Source of the DNA: JANLTP01 sp031363055
GTDB lineage: Bacteria; Pseudomonadota; Gammaproteobacteria; Burkholderiales; Burkholderiaceae_E
NCBI GenBank assembly: GCA_031363055.1
Contig: JANLTP010000024.1
Span: 5,293 to 69,292 of the forward strand
Direction: 5' to 3'
Length of the DNA stretch: 64,000 bases
In this document: positions 36,130 to 45,386 of the stretch, one piece after another
Layout: each line of letters begins with the position of its first letter
Position numbering within the stretch: position 1 is the stretch's first letter
The notes under the pieces: model-generated
Database searches by the model: none
Seen by the model: the letters and a program-made list of their open reading frames with translations, nothing else
What the model was told of the DNA's origin: nothing
Made by a program: the position numbers and the translations under genes

Positions 36130-37120
36130 ATGAAGCCCGGCGAATTCGTGGCCGACAATCCGCTTCTGACGGGGGCCATCCTGCCGCGACTGGCACGGCT
36201 GGCGGTGCCCAATCTGGCGGCCATGCTGGTCTCATCGGCGGTGGTCTTGACGGAAACCAGCTACATCGGCACGCTCGGTACCAACGCATTGGCGGGCATG
36301 GCGCTGGTGATGCGGTGCGTTTCCGCGCCTCGGCATGGCCGGTGTTGCGCTCGGCGTCGCCATTGCCAACACCATCGGTTGCGTAGTGTTTTCCTGGCTG
36401 CTGCTGGCGGGTCATCTGCGCGTCAAGCTGACGGTGCGTGGGCTCGATCTGCGCAGGGAAATGTTCTACGACATATTGACGGTCGGGGCGTTCGCTCTGC
36501 TGGGTCCGCTACAGTCGATTACGACCATCCTGGTGCTGACGGCGTTGATGTCAAGACTTGGCACCCAGGTGCTGGCCGGCTACGCAATCGGCATGCGCCT
36601 GGAGTTTCTGCTGATTCCGATTACCTTCGCGATCGGGGTGGCGTGTGTACCCATGGTCGGCATGGCGGTGGGCGCCGGCAATATCGAGCGGGCCCGCCGG
36701 GTCGCCTGGATCGGCGCCGTCGCGGCAGCCAGTATCCTGGGCGTGTTCGGATTGATCGTTGCACTCGCGTCCGAGTACCTGGCAGGATTTTTTACCCAGG
36801 ATGCCGTCGTATTGTTTGCGGCGCAGTCCTTTTTCGTCTGGGCAGCACCCTGTTATGCCATGTTCGGTCTGGCGCATTGTCTGTATTTCGCCTCTCAGGG
36901 GGCCGGCAAAATGCTGGGTCCGGTGCTGGCGGGTACCGCGCGCTTGAGTGTCGTTGTGTTGGGACGCGGGTGGCTGCTGTCGATTCAAGCGCCGGCCTGG
37001 TGTTTTTTTGCGCTGCTCAGTGCCTCGATGATCGCCTATGGCATCGCAGCCGGCGTTGCCATGCGCATCAGTTCCTGGCAGCCTTTCGTCAGGCCAATTT
37101 TCGCAAGGAATATTTCATGA
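36130..37120 (+). pseudogene. MATE family efflux transporter gene with internal deletion and frameshift
   Basis: The first 60 codons (ARLAVPNLAAMLVSSAVVLTETSYIG) are a normal MATE start up to GTNALAGMALV. Then, within about 12 nt (36305-36317), the sequence jumps frame to AFPRLGMAGVALGVAIANTIG, which in complete MATE proteins comes over 100 residues later. The rest (about 270 residues to 37120) reads cleanly. Helices 2-5 or so are missing, so no working exporter can be made. The stop overlaps the aldo/keto reductase ATG (ATGA), so the gene was once in one operon with it. Confidence 0.85.
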
Positions 37121-38073
37121 AACTGCAACGCTTTGGCAAGACCGATCTGCATGTCTCGAATTTGTGTTTCGGTGGTAACGTTTTTGGCTGGACAGTCAAC
37201 GAGGCGCAGTCCTTCGCGCTGCTCGATACCTTCGTCGCGGCGGGCGGCAACTTCATTGATACCGCCGATGTCTACTCACGGTGGGTACCGGGACACCGGG
37301 GTGGCGAATCGGAGACCGTCATCGGCAACTGGCTCGCCGCCAGTCCGGGTATGCGCTCGAAGGTGGTCATTGCGACCAAGGTAGGCATGGAGTTGGCGGC
37401 CGATCGCAAGGGCTTGTCCGCGTCCTGGATTGCGCGCGCCGTCGAAGACTCGTTGCGCCGCTTACGATGCGACGTCATTGATCTTTACCAATCGCACACC
37501 GACGATGCGAGTGTGTCCTTTGAAGAGACGCTGGGCGCTTATGACCGCTTGATTCGTGCCGGCAAGGTGCGCTACATTGGCGCCTCCAACTACTCGGCCG
37601 CTAGACTGTCGGAGTCGCTGGCTGTGTCGCGCGCCAACGGACTGCCCGAGTATGTGAGTCTGCAGCCCCTGTTCAATTTGTATGACCGCGCAGTGTTCGA
37701 GCGCGAGTTGCAGCCTTTGTGCGCACGCGAAGATATTGCGGTGATCAATTTCTACGCATTGGCTGCAGGCTTTCTGACGGGCAAGTATCGAGAGGCCAGC
37801 GATGCCGGCAAGAGCCCGCGAGGTCAGGGTGTTGCCAGGAAGTACGTCAACCCGCGCGGTTTGCGAATCCTGCAGGCGCTCGATGTTGTGGCCCGTGAGC
37901 TGAATGCCAAGCCTGGGCAAATTGCAATCGCCTGGTTGTTGCACCAGTCAGCGGTGACTTCGCCGATCGCCAGCGCGACCTCGCTTTCGCAACTGGCCGA
38001 ATTGGTTTCGGCCAGCGAATTGCATTTGAGTAACGAACAGTTGGCCCTGCTCGGATCGGCGAGTCAGGAATGA
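37117..38073 (+). CDS. Aldo/keto reductase
   Basis: The 318-residue NADPH-dependent reductase has MKLQRFGKTDLHVSNLCFGG, catalytic Asp/Tyr in FIDTADVYSRW, Lys in VIATKVGME and His in LYQSHTDD. It starts with ATG 37117 (AAGGA 7 nt upstream) overlapping the MATE stop and ends overlapping the Old Yellow Enzyme start (ATGA). Its frame is open far upstream into the MATE remnant, but that part is not aldo/keto reductase. The paired flavin reductase suggests reduction of an unsaturated carbonyl compound. Confidence 0.93.
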   Translation: MKLQRFGKTDLHVSNLCFGGNVFGWTVNEAQSFALLDTFVAAGGNFIDTADVYSRWVPGHRGGESETVIGNWLAASPGMRSKVVIATKVGMELAADRKGLSASWIARAVEDSLRRLRCDVIDLYQSHTDDASVSFEETLGAYDRLIRAGKVRYIGASNYSAARLSESLAVSRANGLPEYVSLQPLFNLYDRAVFERELQPLCAREDIAVINFYALAAGFLTGKYREASDAGKSPRGQGVARKYVNPRGLRILQALDVVARELNAKPGQIAIAWLLHQSAVTSPIASATSLSQLAELVSASELHLSNEQLALLGSASQE

Positions 38074-39227
38074 CACAGGCCGCACTTCGTCCGCTGTTGT
38101 TCACGCCGCTGAAGTTGCGCGATGTTGAACTGGCGAACCGGATTGCCGTGCCACCGATGGCGCAATATCAGGCGCGCAATGGCTATCCGGTTGAGCATCA
38201 CTTGGTTAACTACGGCAAATTTGCGCAGGGTGGTGCCGGTCTGGTGTTTGTTGAAGCCACGGCGGTCTTGCGTGATGGACGTATCACCAACGGTTGCTTG
38301 GGGATTTGGGAGGATGCTCAAGCCGAAGCCCTGCGACCAATCGCGACGTTCCTTAAAGATCAGGGCAGTGTGCCGGCCATTCAGATCGGACACGGTGGCC
38401 GCAAAGCCAGCATGCAGCGTCCGTGGCACGGAAATGGTCCGCTGACGGCGACCGATCTTGCCCGCGGCGACGAGCAATGGCGCGTGATGGGTCCGTCCGC
38501 CGTTGCGCTGGCCGATGGCTGGTTGACGCCGAAGGAAATGACCGCAGAAGATCGCAGGCTGGTCTGTGACGCGTTCGTTGCGGCCGCTCGACGCGCCGTG
38601 GCCGTCGGCTTTGAAATTATCGAAGTGCACATGGCGCATGGCTATTTGCTACACAGCTTTCTGTCGCCGCTCTCGAACCTTCGCCAGGATGACTATGGTG
38701 GTTCGCGCGCCGGCCGCATGCGCTTTCCGTTGCAGGTTGCTGCGGCGGTTCGTGAGGCGTTGCCGCGCGGCACGCCACTGTTTGTGCGGATTGCCTCGGT
38801 CGATGGTATCGACGGTGGTTGGGAGATGGATGACAGCGTTGCGTTCGCCAGTGAACTCAAACGCGTCGGCGTTGATGTGGTCGATTGTTCGTCGGGCGGC
38901 AACTCGCCACGCGGCGCGACCAATGCCAATCTGCAGCGGGCGCCGGGCTATCAGGCGCCTTTTGCCGCACGCATTCGCCGCGAGAGTGGCATACAGACCA
39001 TGGCAGTCGGATTGATCCGGGAGCCTGAACTGGCCGAACGGTTATTGCAGGAAGGCTGCGCTGACCTGATTGCGATCGGTCGACAGTTTTTATACGATCC
39101 GTTCTGGGCGCATCATGCCGCCCAGCATTTCGGATTGACCGGTGATTTCGAGCGCTGGCCGCAACCCTACGCCTGGTGGTTGGAGAAATGGGAGAAGGGT
39201 CTGCGTGCGAGCGGGTTCACACTGTAA
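38070..39227 (+). CDS. NADH:flavin oxidoreductase / Old Yellow Enzyme (YqjM-like)
   Basis: The 385-residue FMN protein is an ene-reductase TIM barrel. Marks: FTPLKLRDVELANRIAVPPM, IQIGHGGRKASMQRPW, the substrate His pair in EVHMAHGYLLHSFLSPLSN (an HxxH variant), DDYGGSRAGRMRFPLQV and AIGRQFLYDPFW. The YqjM class is indicated by the GHGGRKAS block and by length. It is translationally coupled to the aldo/keto reductase. It reduces activated C=C bonds with NAD(P)H; the natural substrate is unknown. Confidence 0.94.
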   Translation: MTQAALRPLLFTPLKLRDVELANRIAVPPMAQYQARNGYPVEHHLVNYGKFAQGGAGLVFVEATAVLRDGRITNGCLGIWEDAQAEALRPIATFLKDQGSVPAIQIGHGGRKASMQRPWHGNGPLTATDLARGDEQWRVMGPSAVALADGWLTPKEMTAEDRRLVCDAFVAAARRAVAVGFEIIEVHMAHGYLLHSFLSPLSNLRQDDYGGSRAGRMRFPLQVAAAVREALPRGTPLFVRIASVDGIDGGWEMDDSVAFASELKRVGVDVVDCSSGGNSPRGATNANLQRAPGYQAPFAARIRRESGIQTMAVGLIREPELAERLLQEGCADLIAIGRQFLYDPFWAHHAAQHFGLTGDFERWPQPYAWWLEKWEKGLRASGFTL

Positions 39228-39304
39228 AGTCGCAACCGACCAAGCTCGGCGTCATTGGACGAGCTTGGTGCGACCGTAACTTTTCTGCTTACGCCTTCTC
39301 TACC

Positions 39305-39913
39305 TTACGCCTTTGGCACCGTCGCTTGCATGGAGGGTCGGGCGTTGAACTTCGCGAACCAGGCGGCAGCATTCGAATATTGCGTGCGCCAGTCGAAGCT
39401 TGCAAAACGGAGATCGAGATATCCAAGCGCGCAGCCGATCGTGATTTTTCCGAGATCGAGCGCGTCGCCCCATTGAGGTGAATGAACGTCGATCAGCGCC
39501 AGGCCTGAGTGAATCTTTTCCATTTGCCCCTGAGTCCATTCGGGCCAGCGCAAGGCTTCCGGGCGCATGAAGGTTTCGTATCGAGCCAGCAGCGCGGCGT
39601 CCAGGATGCCGTCACCGAGCGACTGTTCGGTCATCACTTGCCAGCGGGCGCTACCGGACGCAGGTATCAGCGTACCCTTGCCGAGCTCGTTCAGGTACTC
39701 GCAGATTACCCGGCTGTCGTATAACGCCGTGCCATCTTCGGCGATAAACGTTGGCACTTTACCGAGCGGATTTTTGGCGACAATCGCCGGGTCGCGCGTG
39801 ATCGGGTTGGCGGCGCCGTTGATTTTTTCAATCCGGTCGGTGAGGCCGAGCTCGAGCGCAACGACCATACATTTTCTGACATAGGGCGAGAGTGGCGAGT
39901 AGAAGATTTTCAT
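39305..39913 (-). CDS. Glutathione S-transferase family protein
   Basis: The 202-residue protein has the thioredoxin-fold N-terminus MKIFYSPLSPYVRKCMVVALE, the glutathione-contact region NPLGKVPTFI and DSRVICEYL, and a helical C-terminal domain. I chose ATG 39913 because the extra 25 residues of the longer frame are unlike a GST and the catalytic region must lie at the N-terminus. It is convergent with the Old Yellow Enzyme gene (77 nt gap). Confidence 0.9.
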   Translation of the reverse strand: MKIFYSPLSPYVRKCMVVALELGLTDRIEKINGAANPITRDPAIVAKNPLGKVPTFIAEDGTALYDSRVICEYLNELGKGTLIPASGSARWQVMTEQSLGDGILDAALLARYETFMRPEALRWPEWTQGQMEKIHSGLALIDVHSPQWGDALDLGKITIGCALGYLDLRFASFDWRTQYSNAAAWFAKFNARPSMQATVPKA

Positions 39914-40066
39914 GGGGGTTCCATTGGATGCGGGGCTTGCCGCGACTTTACCTTGAATCGGGTCTGGTTTCATCGGATTCGCGATCAAGGTTTCGGCGGG
40001 TGCGAGCAGAATGATCGAATTTCACCAGCCAGCAAAATCTGCATTGATTGATTTGGAGTCATAAGT

Positions 40067-40675
40067 ATGGAAAGTGTTCGTGTTTATATCGATTTCAAGA
40101 GTCCCTATTCGTACGTGGCGGTCAAGCCCTTGATCGAGTTGGCGCAAGCCGAGGCGGTCTTGCTCGACTGGCGACCGTTTACCCTGCAGTTACAGCGCGC
40201 CTATTCACGCTCTGATACCGGCGCCAATGCCGACGTTGAAGCCCAAACGATTTACTCGATGCGAAAGATCCGATATCTGTACCAAGACGTGCGCCGTTTT
40301 GCGCAACCACAGGGACTGATCATCAGGGGTCCCGAGCGCATTTTCGACGGCACCTTTAGCAGTATCGGCATGCTCTACGCTCAGCAGCAAGCGGTGTTCG
40401 ACGCTTACCGTGACACGGTATTCGAGCGATTTTTCAAACGCGACCTGAACATCGATTCCGCCGATGAGATCGCGGCGGTGATTCGATCGGCTGGCGGCGA
40501 CTCGAGCGCCTTCGCCGCGTTTCTCGAGGGCGAGGGCCGCGCGCAACATGCCACGATTCAGGCCGAGGCTGAACAAGCCGGTGTCTTCGGAATACCGACC
40601 ATGGTTTTTCGCGACGAGCTGTTCTGGGGTGCAGACCGCGTTGAATTACTGCGCGAACGTATTCGCAGTCGATGA
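40067..40675 (+). CDS. 2-hydroxychromene-2-carboxylate isomerase / DsbA-like kappa GST family protein
   Basis: The 202-residue protein has the DsbA fold without the CxxC: YIDFKSPYSYVAVKPL places a Ser at the active site, as in HCCA isomerases. The cis-proline loop GVFGIPTMVF and the C-terminal FWGADRVELLRERI are diagnostic. HCCA isomerase works with glutathione in naphthalene-type degradation; here no ring-cleavage genes are adjacent, but a GST gene is. It could also be a related DsbA-family oxidoreductase. Confidence 0.88.
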   Translation: MESVRVYIDFKSPYSYVAVKPLIELAQAEAVLLDWRPFTLQLQRAYSRSDTGANADVEAQTIYSMRKIRYLYQDVRRFAQPQGLIIRGPERIFDGTFSSIGMLYAQQQAVFDAYRDTVFERFFKRDLNIDSADEIAAVIRSAGGDSSAFAAFLEGEGRAQHATIQAEAEQAGVFGIPTMVFRDELFWGADRVELLRERIRSR

Positions 40676-40742
40676 TTGCGATTTTGTTGAGGTGCAACTC
40701 CGTTACCATTACCCTGGATTCACTCGCAGAAAGCGACATCAA

Positions 40743-41750
40743 ATGAACATTGTTCCGAACCTGCTGATCCGCTACTCATCGAAGCGCTACTACGCGGTCC
40801 GCCTTGTGGCAGCGCTGTTGTTGGCGTCTTCGGCCTCGTTCGCTCTAGCGCAGTGGTCACCGACCAAACCGGTACGCATCATCGTGCCGTTTCCGGCGGG
40901 CGGGATTGTCGACCTGATGGCGCGCACCGTCAGCGATCGGCTGTCGGCCAGCCTCGGCCAGGCCGTGATCGTCGACGCGCGGCCCGGCGCCAATGGCAGT
41001 ATTGGCATCGATGCAGTCGCCAAGGCCGATGCCGACGGCCACACACTCTTGTTAGCAACGCTGTCGAACGCAACCCTGCCGGGCTTTGTCAATCTGCCCT
41101 GGCATCCAACCCGCGACTTTGCCGGGGTCGCCATGCTCGGACAGGTTCCGAATCTGGTGGTAGTTCCGGCTACACTTGAGCCCAAGACGCTCAAGGAGTT
41201 TGTCGACTACGCCAAGGCCAGGCCGGGCGCCTTGAACTATGCCAATGGTGGCAATGGTACTTCGCCCACGTTGGGTGTCGAGCGACTCAAGAAGAACACC
41301 GGCATGCAACTGGTCGGCGTTGGCTATAAAGGATTCCCACCGGTAATTCCGGATCTCATCAGCGGCCAATTGCACTTTTCGATGGTGCCGATCGGCGTTG
41401 CCGCGCCGCATGTGAAATCGGGCAAACTTCGTGCCCTCGCGGTAGCCGCGCCGGTTCGTAACAAACAGTTTCCGGACGTGCCGACGATGGCTGAAGCCGG
41501 TTATCCCGAATCGCCGGTGATTTCCTGGTACGCATTCCTGGTTCCGGCGGCCACTCCAAAACCGGTCATCGAGCGCTTGAATCGCGAGATCGCCAAGGCG
41601 ATCGCTGACCCTGACGTGCTGGCCCGCATTGAAACCATCGGCGGATCGTCGCTGGCCGCCGGCACGCCGGTCGAGGTTGACGCCATGCTCGCAAAAGAAG
41701 TCGAGTTCTGGTCGAAGTTCATCAAGGAAACCGGTCTGAAGATCGAGTAG
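40743..41750 (+). CDS. Bug/TctC-family substrate-binding protein
   Basis: The 335-residue receptor has a signal peptide (LVAALLLASSASFALAQ) and motifs TKPVRIIVPFPAGGIVDLM, RPGANGSIGIDAVAKADADG, GVGYKGFPPVIPDLISG and FLVPAATPKPVIERL. I chose ATG 40743 because the frame upstream overlaps the isomerase gene and is not family-like. No transporter membrane genes are adjacent. Confidence 0.93.
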   Translation: MNIVPNLLIRYSSKRYYAVRLVAALLLASSASFALAQWSPTKPVRIIVPFPAGGIVDLMARTVSDRLSASLGQAVIVDARPGANGSIGIDAVAKADADGHTLLLATLSNATLPGFVNLPWHPTRDFAGVAMLGQVPNLVVVPATLEPKTLKEFVDYAKARPGALNYANGGNGTSPTLGVERLKKNTGMQLVGVGYKGFPPVIPDLISGQLHFSMVPIGVAAPHVKSGKLRALAVAAPVRNKQFPDVPTMAEAGYPESPVISWYAFLVPAATPKPVIERLNREIAKAIADPDVLARIETIGGSSLAAGTPVEVDAMLAKEVEFWSKFIKETGLKIE

Positions 41751-41882
41751 CCTGAGCGCAAAATGGGTTTGCTCCGCAGGTCGGCGGGGCGCGACCACCC
41801 ACCCGCTGTGCGCCGCAAACAGCGCAACTCTGCCGCTGGTTAGCCGATATGAAAACAGGATTCATTTGGACTAGCCCGGGAG

Positions 41883-43856
41883 ATGCACGTGTTTTCAAGC
41901 TCACTGAGGACGGTCATCAACTTGGGCAGCGTACTGATTTCGGTATCGGCTGCGGTTGCTGTGCCGCTTGCGTACTACGCGTTTGTTAACTCTGGCGTCG
42001 GTCCTGGTCTGGCTCTGGTGCTCGGCTTGGCGCCGATTCCCGGATTGGTGCTGGGCCTCGGCTGGCGCAAGTACGCATTGCGGAATCTGCAAGACAGGGT
42101 CAGCGAGCAGCAAGCCGAAAGTCTGCGCTTCAACACGGCGATCGACAACATATCTCAAGGGTTGTGTTTTTTTGATGGCCAACAACGACTGATCGTTTGC
42201 AATCGCCGCTACGCAGAAATGTATGGCTTGTCGATGGACTTGATTCGCCCGGGCACTTCGCTGCGCGAGATTGTCGATCTGCGATATCGGCGTGGCAGTT
42301 TCCCAAAAATGCCGCGCGCCAAGTATCTGAAGTGGCGCAAAGCGATCGCTGATATGAACGTGCCGTCCGAGTCCATCGCGGAACTGAAGAACGGTCGGGT
42401 GTTCGCTATTCATCATCAGCCCATGCCGGACGGCGGTTGGGTCGCCACCCATGAAGACATCACCGAGCGCAGGCGCATCACGCAGCAGATCGAGCGTATG
42501 GCGCGTTGCGATGAGTTGACCGGGCTCGCCAACCGGGTGCAGGTGCGCGAACGCCTGGAGAGCTTGCAAGGTCAGCCGACAGGGTCGACACCGATTGCCG
42601 TGTTGGTGATTGATCTGGATCACTTCAAGGCGGTCAATGACGCCATGGGCCACGCGGTCGGTGACAAGCTGCTGCGCGCGGCCGCTCATCGCATGAAGCA
42701 TTGCGCGCGGCCGGGCGATTTGGTGGCACGCATGGGCGGTGATGAATTTGCGGTGATCCAGGTCGGTGATGTGCAACCAGCATCCGCGCAGGCGCTCGCG
42801 CGCCGACTGATTTATGAGTTGGCGGTCCAGTTCGAGATCGGCGCTCATCGCATCCAGATCGGTGCGAGTGTCGGTATCGCCTTGTCATCGGGCCAGGATG
42901 ATACGCTCGAGGACCTGCTGATTAACGCCGATCTGGCGCTCTACGCGGCCAAGTCGGCCGGGCGCAGTACGCACGAGTTCTTCCGCCCGCCGATGGCCGA
43001 GCAGGCGCGCGATCGGCGATCACTCGAGAGCGAACTGCGCGAAGCCGAATCGCTCGGGCAGTTCGAATTGTTCTATCAGCCGATTTTCTCGATCGACACC
43101 GGCCGGGTGGTGGCTTTTGAAGCGCTGCTTCGTTGGCATCATCCGACCCGTGGCCTGGTGATGCCCGATACCTTCATACCGTTGGCTGAAGAAACCGGTT
43201 TGATCGAGTCGATTGGCGCTTGGGTACTGCGCGAGGCCTTCACTCGGGCGACGCTCTGGCCCTCGCATATTGCGGTTGCCGTGAATCTGTCGCCCGTGCA
43301 AATCAAGGGCGGCAACCTGTTGCGAGTGGTGGCCGAAGCGCTCGACCTCTCGGGGATCGATCCGGAACGCGTCGAACTGGAAATCACCGAGTCGGTGCGG
43401 CTCGCAGAAGATGCTGCCAACCTCGATTTGCTGATGGAGTTGCGGGCGTTGGGCACCAGTATCTGCCTTGACGATCTGGGCGTCGGTTATTCGTCGCTCA
43501 GCTATTTGCGCTCGTTTCCGTTTCGAAAAATAAAAATTGATCGCTCGTTCGTGAAGGGAATTGTTTTTCATTCGGAAGAGGCGGCCATCGTTCGGGCCAT
43601 CTGCACGCTCGGTAACAGTCTGAAAATGACGATCACCGCCGAAGGCGTCGAGGAGCAGAGCCAGCTTGAAGTGCTGCGTGAATTGGGTTGTGACGAAGCG
43701 CAAGGCTACCTGCTGGGTCGGCCAATGCCGTTCGGCAAGATATCAATGGTTTGGCAGGCGGAGTCGTTCGATGAATGCTGGGCGCCGGTGACCGACGAGC
43801 AGTTGGCGATGCTCGATGAAAACGGTCAGGCAGAGTCCTGGGCGCTAGTGGTCTAG
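41883..43856 (+). CDS. PAS-GGDEF-EAL cyclic-di-GMP protein
   Basis: The 657-residue inner-membrane protein has two N-terminal helices (about 13-60), a short coiled region, a PAS_7-type sensor (FNTAIDNISQGLCFFDGQQRL), a GGDEF domain and an EAL domain. The cyclase site MGGDEFAV is intact and no RxxD inhibitory site is evident just before it. The EAL site is VAFEALLRW, with later motifs NLSPVQ, ELEITES, LDDLGVGYSSLSYL and KIDRSFV present. Both activities are therefore possible. It stands alone, so its signal is unknown. Confidence 0.95.
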   Translation: MHVFSSSLRTVINLGSVLISVSAAVAVPLAYYAFVNSGVGPGLALVLGLAPIPGLVLGLGWRKYALRNLQDRVSEQQAESLRFNTAIDNISQGLCFFDGQQRLIVCNRRYAEMYGLSMDLIRPGTSLREIVDLRYRRGSFPKMPRAKYLKWRKAIADMNVPSESIAELKNGRVFAIHHQPMPDGGWVATHEDITERRRITQQIERMARCDELTGLANRVQVRERLESLQGQPTGSTPIAVLVIDLDHFKAVNDAMGHAVGDKLLRAAAHRMKHCARPGDLVARMGGDEFAVIQVGDVQPASAQALARRLIYELAVQFEIGAHRIQIGASVGIALSSGQDDTLEDLLINADLALYAAKSAGRSTHEFFRPPMAEQARDRRSLESELREAESLGQFELFYQPIFSIDTGRVVAFEALLRWHHPTRGLVMPDTFIPLAEETGLIESIGAWVLREAFTRATLWPSHIAVAVNLSPVQIKGGNLLRVVAEALDLSGIDPERVELEITESVRLAEDAANLDLLMELRALGTSICLDDLGVGYSSLSYLRSFPFRKIKIDRSFVKGIVFHSEEAAIVRAICTLGNSLKMTITAEGVEEQSQLEVLRELGCDEAQGYLLGRPMPFGKISMVWQAESFDECWAPVTDEQLAMLDENGQAESWALVV

Positions 43857-43859
43857 TGG

Positions 43860-43905
43860 ATCGCTGGTAGCTGGCTGGTAGCTCGCCGGTACCGCGCTGC
43901 GCATT
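43860..43905. repeat. Short direct repeats after the GGDEF-EAL gene
   Basis: The sequence gctggtagctggctggtagctcgccggtacc holds two copies of gctggtagct plus a degenerate third. It lies just after the TAG stop and before the MmgE/PrpD promoter region. No T-run is seen. Confidence 0.5.
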
Positions 43906-43958
43906 GTGCTGGCGCGGGTAGTTTGCGCTACCATGAGTCGTCATCGGAGGATATTGAT

Positions 43959-45365
43959 ATGAGCCAGCTTCCCGCTGTATCCGGCCCGGCAAGTGGTCAA
44001 TCGCCCGGGTTCCGTCCAGACGTCACCGCGCAATTGGCCAGGCGAGCGGTGACCCTTCGTTCCGCTGATTTTCCAGGCGACGTCATTCGCGTCGCGCGGC
44101 AGTGTTTCATCGACTGGTTTGCCGTTACGTTGGCGGCACGGCATGACCCGCTGGTGGAAATCCTGTCGGCCGAGGCGCTCGATGAAGGCGGCCATGCGCT
44201 GGCCTCGTTGATCGGACGCGAACAGCGCGTCGGGCGATTGCAAGCGGCGCTTATCAATGGCGCAGCCAGCCATGCACTCGACTATGACGATGTCCATGGC
44301 GTGCTGCTTGGTCATCCGACGGTGACGCTGATACCGGCGTTGCTGGCGGCGGCGCAGGGTCGGCAGGTATCCGGGGCACGCTTGCTCGAGTCGTTTGTGG
44401 CCGGCTACGAAACCTTGATTCGCATCGCCCGTCTGGTCAATCCGGCGCACTATGACCACGGCTTTCACTCCACCGGAACACTCGGTTCGTTCGGTTCTGC
44501 CGCCGCGTGTGCGCACCTGTTCGGGCTTGATGCGAACACGACCGCTAACGCCTTCGGCATTGCCGGTACCTCGACCAGCGGCCTCAAATCGATGTTCGGC
44601 ACGATGTGCAAACCCATGCATGCGGGCTTGGCGGCACGTAACGGTTTGGCCGCAGTACGCTTGGCTGCGCGCGGCTTTGGTTCGCGCGGAGATGTGCTGG
44701 AGGCCGAGCAGGGATTTGCGAGTGCGTTGGGCGCAAGCTTCGATGCGCAGGCCGCGCTGGCCGATGCACCGCGCGGGTTTTACGTTATCGAGAATCTATT
44801 CAAGTATCACGCCGCCTGTTATGGGACGCATGGTTCTATCGAGGCAACCCGATTGGCGCTTGGGGAACGGATTGGCGTGCAAACGAAACCCAATACCGAC
44901 GGGCTGCGATCGGTCCAGGTCAGGGCTTCGAAGCGCATGCAACGGGTCTGCGCGATTGCCAATCCGCAGACCGGCTTGGAGGCAAAATTCTCGGTGCGAG
45001 CGACCGTTGCGTTCGTGTTGGCCGGACTCGATACCGCTGGCATCAACAGTTATTCCGACGCGCTGGTTCGAAGCGAAACGGTGCGCAATTTCATTGAACG
45101 AATCCAGGTCGAATGGGTCGAGCAGGCCAGCGACATGTTGACCGAGGTCACGATTGACTTCGATGGCCAGCCGCGTGCGCAAGGCAGATTCGACCCGGGC
45201 ATCGCCGAGCGCGATTTCGATCATCAGCAGAGCCGGGTTGAGGCCAAATTCAAGGCGCTGACGATACCGGAGATCGGCGAGACGCGTGCGCTGGCGCTGC
45301 TCGACGCTCTGAAACGGCTCGATGAGTTGGCATCGATCGATGAACTCATTGAGCTTGCGCGCTGA
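43959..45365 (+). CDS. MmgE/PrpD family protein
   Basis: The 468-residue protein belongs to the MmgE/PrpD superfamily (2-methylcitrate dehydratase, cis-aconitate decarboxylase, immunoglobulin-like bacterial homologues). Marks: DWFAVTLAARHDPLVEIL, NGAASHALDYDDVHGVLLGHP, HSTGTLGSFGSAAACAHL and LKSMFGTMCKPMHAGLAARNG. The ATG has a strong GGAGG 8 nt upstream. Many members in Burkholderiales have no assigned substrate. It converges on the acyl-CoA dehydrogenase gene. Confidence 0.92.
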   Translation: MSQLPAVSGPASGQSPGFRPDVTAQLARRAVTLRSADFPGDVIRVARQCFIDWFAVTLAARHDPLVEILSAEALDEGGHALASLIGREQRVGRLQAALINGAASHALDYDDVHGVLLGHPTVTLIPALLAAAQGRQVSGARLLESFVAGYETLIRIARLVNPAHYDHGFHSTGTLGSFGSAAACAHLFGLDANTTANAFGIAGTSTSGLKSMFGTMCKPMHAGLAARNGLAAVRLAARGFGSRGDVLEAEQGFASALGASFDAQAALADAPRGFYVIENLFKYHAACYGTHGSIEATRLALGERIGVQTKPNTDGLRSVQVRASKRMQRVCAIANPQTGLEAKFSVRATVAFVLAGLDTAGINSYSDALVRSETVRNFIERIQVEWVEQASDMLTEVTIDFDGQPRAQGRFDPGIAERDFDHQQSRVEAKFKALTIPEIGETRALALLDALKRLDELASIDELIELAR

Positions 45366-45386
45366 ACAGCACCCGCCGGGATATCG

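Noticed and set aside
36130..38073. One 647-codon frame that seems to fuse a MATE-like start with an aldo/keto reductase
   Set aside because: The middle of that frame is Arg/Gly-rich junk; the true MATE reading lies in another frame to 37120 and the reductase has its own ATG at 37117 with a good ribosome site.
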